DNA of 42,729 nt from Gnetum montanum (taxonomy: Eukaryota; Streptophyta; Gnetopsida; Gnetales; Gnetaceae). Positions 40,006 to 42,729 of this stretch are shown here, one piece after another. The notes beneath the pieces are model-generated. The model made no database searches and was not told where the DNA came from. It saw only the letters and a list, made by a program, of their open reading frames with translations. The stretch lies in contig MNCI01001038.1 in NCBI GenBank assembly GCA_015680685.1, positions 1-42,729 of the forward strand, written 5' to 3'. Positions within the stretch are counted from its first letter, which is position 1. The number at the start of each line of letters is the position of its first letter. Made by a program: the position numbers and the translations under genes.

Positions 40006-40827
40006 TGATGAGTGGCAGGGTATCCCTACCCCAACCATAAGAATCACAAGTGTTCACACGTGAATCGATCAAATTCCAGAACCCTTAAGTTCTTAAGTAC
40101 ACTGGTTCTAAGATGTGAAATTTAATCAAGATAATCATTGTTTTCTCAGTTCCACCTGTGATGTACAAGTATATAGTTAAGTGCAACTGAGGTATATGTT
40201 TTTTATCATTTTATGTTTTATTAGTTTAATTGTCTAGAACAAGAATGAAAGGTATAGGAATTTAATATCTAATTAATCTATTACCTAGCTAGCCTAACAC
40301 AAGTACCCATTCCCACTCTTCAGACACATCCTGAATGCGTATAACACTATTGGGTTACCAAACATTAGGTGTCTCTAGGTTACCAAGTGTTACACATATG
40401 CTAAAAGTGATCGTGCTTGTGTTCATTAACAACTAGAAATTAATTGCTTAACTAAGGTGAATTAAAGTAAAGTGCATGAATATTAAATGCATCAAGAAAA
40501 CATTAATATATTCTCAGTGATGCAAGGATGATCAAAAGGGCTCATCTTTATTTCTGCCATACTACTATGCTTAGGTACATCAGTGCTTGACACAAAGATC
40601 TGTACACACTTAGACTCCTACTGCAGGCATTTAGAAAATATTCTAACTCTAAAAAAACAAACTATAAGAGCTTCACTATAATATGATAAAAAATGATATG
40701 AAACCATGTGCCCAAGTGCTATATTTATAGGCTGACATATACCTCGTGATATTCGATATTCGACATTGCATCTTGGGCTCCAACATCGGGTATCCAGTAT
40801 CGGAGTAGATCAAAACATGATTCATCA
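40006..40827 (-). repeat. Family-A LTR shared by A2 (as 5' LTR) and A3 (as 3' LTR)
   Basis: Left end TGATGAGTGGC, right end GATTCATCA, 822 bp. To its left is a primer site (5'-LTR signature); to its right is TACCCCCATG, which on the minus strand is the purine tract CATGGGGGTA (3'-LTR signature). One LTR therefore serves two elements in tandem. The TATA box is at about 40723-40729 on the minus strand. Confidence 0.8.
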
Positions 40828-42729
40828 TACCCCCATGATTGTATGAAAAGTCATCCTTGAGTCAAGAAGAGAAGGAACAAGTTCCTTACAAAATATTAGG
40901 AAGGTATGGGATTATTGACTAACACACAAACTAACTTAGATGAAACAAACAAACTCTAAGTGCCCAAGGGTGTGCACTTATAATCTTTTACAAAATTGGA
41001 TCCTCATGACAAGAGAAGGGAACACCCTGGATAAAATTGACATCCAACTCCTCTTGGCAGCTGAAGAGTAAGAGAGAAGATCCAATGGTCATGAATGGTC
41101 CTCATTTTATGGTACTACCGCGTCATCCTTGGGAATGATAGTCCTACTTCCAATCCACACTTTCCACTATAATCACAATAAAATCATGGATTAGTGTGCA
41201 ATGTGTAACATATAGCTTTGAGGTACCTCATCTCATAAGTGGTTATACTTGGCTAGGTTGTGATTATGGTGGATTGATTCCTTTAGTAGTGTTAGCGGGA
41301 AGATTGACAAATAGGGTAACATGAATAAGTGGTCCATTAAATTTAAAAAAGTTCAAACACATGGAAATACTTGAAGAGGGTGTAAGAATTCACAACAATA
41401 AAAAGAAAAGCTCACTAAAAAATGTTGTGAAGATGTGCACAATTGGATGTCATTGATGGGGAATGCAAAAGGATTTGATTATGAAAATGTCTAGGGATAA
41501 AGAACTTAACTAACCCAACCAAAAGATATGCAAGTGGGTCCTCCCCAAAGCAAGCATAGGCCTTTTATTACCCTTGCATAACTTCAAACCAAAGAGTTTG
41601 TGGGCTTCATGGATGATTAATGGTTACAAAAGGTTAAGTATAAAAACCTAGAAGAAACTACCTAAGAATTTTGACACATCAAACAAGAACATGAAATCGA
41701 TAGTGAGGTGAGACATGAAAAGCATAGATGGATGAGAGAGAGTGGAATGGAGTTTCTGATTAAAGTTACATGAAGTCCCTTATGAATCTTGTAGTTAAAT
41801 GACCTGATAAAATCCATCATTAAACCAAAACCAACCATGTTCAGTGACTTCGCATCACCATTCTACGACCAGTCCACCCCCTTAAGACACAAGAGTGCTC
41901 CCATAAAACAACCACCATTCCTTATTAGAGAAGAAAAGTGAAGTAGGAAGTGAGGAAGGGCCTTAGTTATAAAGGACCTTAAGGCATGAGTAACATGTCT
42001 TTCTGTCTCATAACTAGTGCTTGTAGCCTATTTATTTTGTCTAAGTGGTGTGCTTTGAATTCCCATTATTTGTTTTTGAAATAGAAACCACACCATGCAA
42101 AGACTTATTCAATTTCCTGTTATTAGTCAACATGAAACAGTAAGAATTCCATGAATACACACATGCACCCAAGTAAGCAAAAAGGTACAAATAGTACCCA
42201 ATCACCTTGAATTCACATCCTGTTTAAACCTTTCAATCCTTTCCAATTTCAAAAACTACCAAGGTCACAAGTTCATTAAAGTTTTATTAATAAAAAGGGA
42301 CTGCACATTTCCATAACAAGGAAAACCATAGAGTTTGTGGATGGATGGATGTTGTGAACTCACTGCTTATTGCATGAAATAGGAACCATGTCCTAATCAT
42401 CATTAATAAAATTCAAAGCTAGAATCTAGACACCAATAATCAAATAACCAGATAGCACATGCCCATATCAATTAAATCACATTGTACCCAATTGACAATA
42501 CAACACAGTATTATTAAAATAAGATAAAAAATTCACATCCAAGTAAAGAAAAATATATAAGAAACTGTAAAATATTTAAGAAAAAGAAAACAAACTAATG
42601 ATGTTGTAAAACAAAAAATTTGAAAGATTAATAATGTAGAAAACAAAAAGTGTAAACTAAAGAATGTGTAAAACAAAAAGTTGTAAAAGTAACAAAGTGT
42701 AAAACAAAAATGTGGAAAAACTAAGGAGC
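40828..42729 (-). mobile_element. A3: post-integrase region of a second minus-strand family-A element, cut by the window end
   Basis: It matches A1 25085-27153 in inverted orientation almost end to end: GGAACAAGTTCCTTACAA, AGGACCCACTTGC (inverted) near 41530-41545, CATAGATGGATGAGAGAG near 41723-41740, and the A-rich tract to GGAAAAACTAAGGAGC at the last base. It carries one copy of the unit that is tripled in A1. Integrase should begin just beyond the window. I see no gene in the 1.9 kb present. Confidence 0.75.

Larger units (their letters stand above)
36627..40827 (-). mobile_element. A2: minus-strand family-A derivative with LTR, primer site, gag and protease, but no RT or integrase
   Basis: Read right to left it has a 5' LTR (40827-40006), a tRNA-Asp primer site (40004-39987), gag and protease (39950 to about 37560), then a post-integrase-type segment (about 37430-36640) that matches 41970-42729. 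RT, RNase H and integrase are absent between them. Its 3' LTR is not found; a plus-strand solo LTR sits where the sequence ends. Gag and protease are broken, so any movement would have needed proteins from another copy. Confidence 0.65.

Overview
This window looks like intergenic DNA from a large, repeat-rich seed-plant genome. The evidence is AT-rich sequence, plant LTR-retrotransposon lineages (Tat/Athila-like and chromovirus-like Ty3/gypsy, SIRE-like Ty1/copia), a plant L1-type LINE with a DUF4283/zinc-knuckle ORF1, plant-style tRNA primer-binding sites, and broken plant importin-alpha and CCR4-like sequences. I cannot name the species. I see no intact host gene. Almost everything can be read as nested or decayed retroelements.

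Layout. 1-40: end of a family-A LTR leaving the window. 41-872: unassigned, with a motif cluster and a TATA box. 873-7371: SIRE-like element C with LTR, tRNA-iMet primer site, gag, no pol, an extra 3' ORF behind its own promoter-like region, and a second LTR; it is followed by the PPT and LTR of a related element D (to about 8402). 8554-9382 plus 21114-21157: one minus-strand family-A LTR (A0), split by element B1. 9383-21108: B1, an 11.7-kb plus-strand LTR element bounded by TCAAC target duplications. No pol is recognised inside B1; instead it holds an intronless importin-alpha relic, a GC-rich block, a minus-strand LINE (about 13080-18495), a 5S-derived fragment, a CCR4-like fragment and a 352-base assembly gap.

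21480-21594 plus 27998-28452: a minus-strand family-B LTR (B2), split by A1 (21595-27992), a Tat/Athila-like element bounded by AGTGT duplications. A1 retains RT, RNase H and integrase but has lost gag and protease. B2 interior continues to about 29480, then a 30-bp hairpin tandem repeat (29521-29640). 29831-33356: a very long (3.5 kb) LTR of element E, followed by its primer site and gag; gag abuts an inverted pol fragment F (34545-35690). 35743-36626: a solo family-A LTR with three long CpG-rich palindromes in U3. 36627-42729: two minus-strand family-A elements in tandem sharing the LTR at 40006-40827. The left one has a tRNA-Asp primer site, gag and protease but no RT; the right one runs off the window.

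The order of events can be partly read: A0 is older than B1, and B2 is older than A1. Decay is dominated by transitions (Trp codons to stops, zinc-knuckle Cys to Tyr, catalytic Asp to Asn), as expected for old cytosine-methylated repeats. The most unusual items are B1 carrying host-gene relics in place of recognisable pol, the palindromic U3 of family A, and the AGACATCT/AGATGTCT motif arrays in LTRs of unrelated superfamilies.
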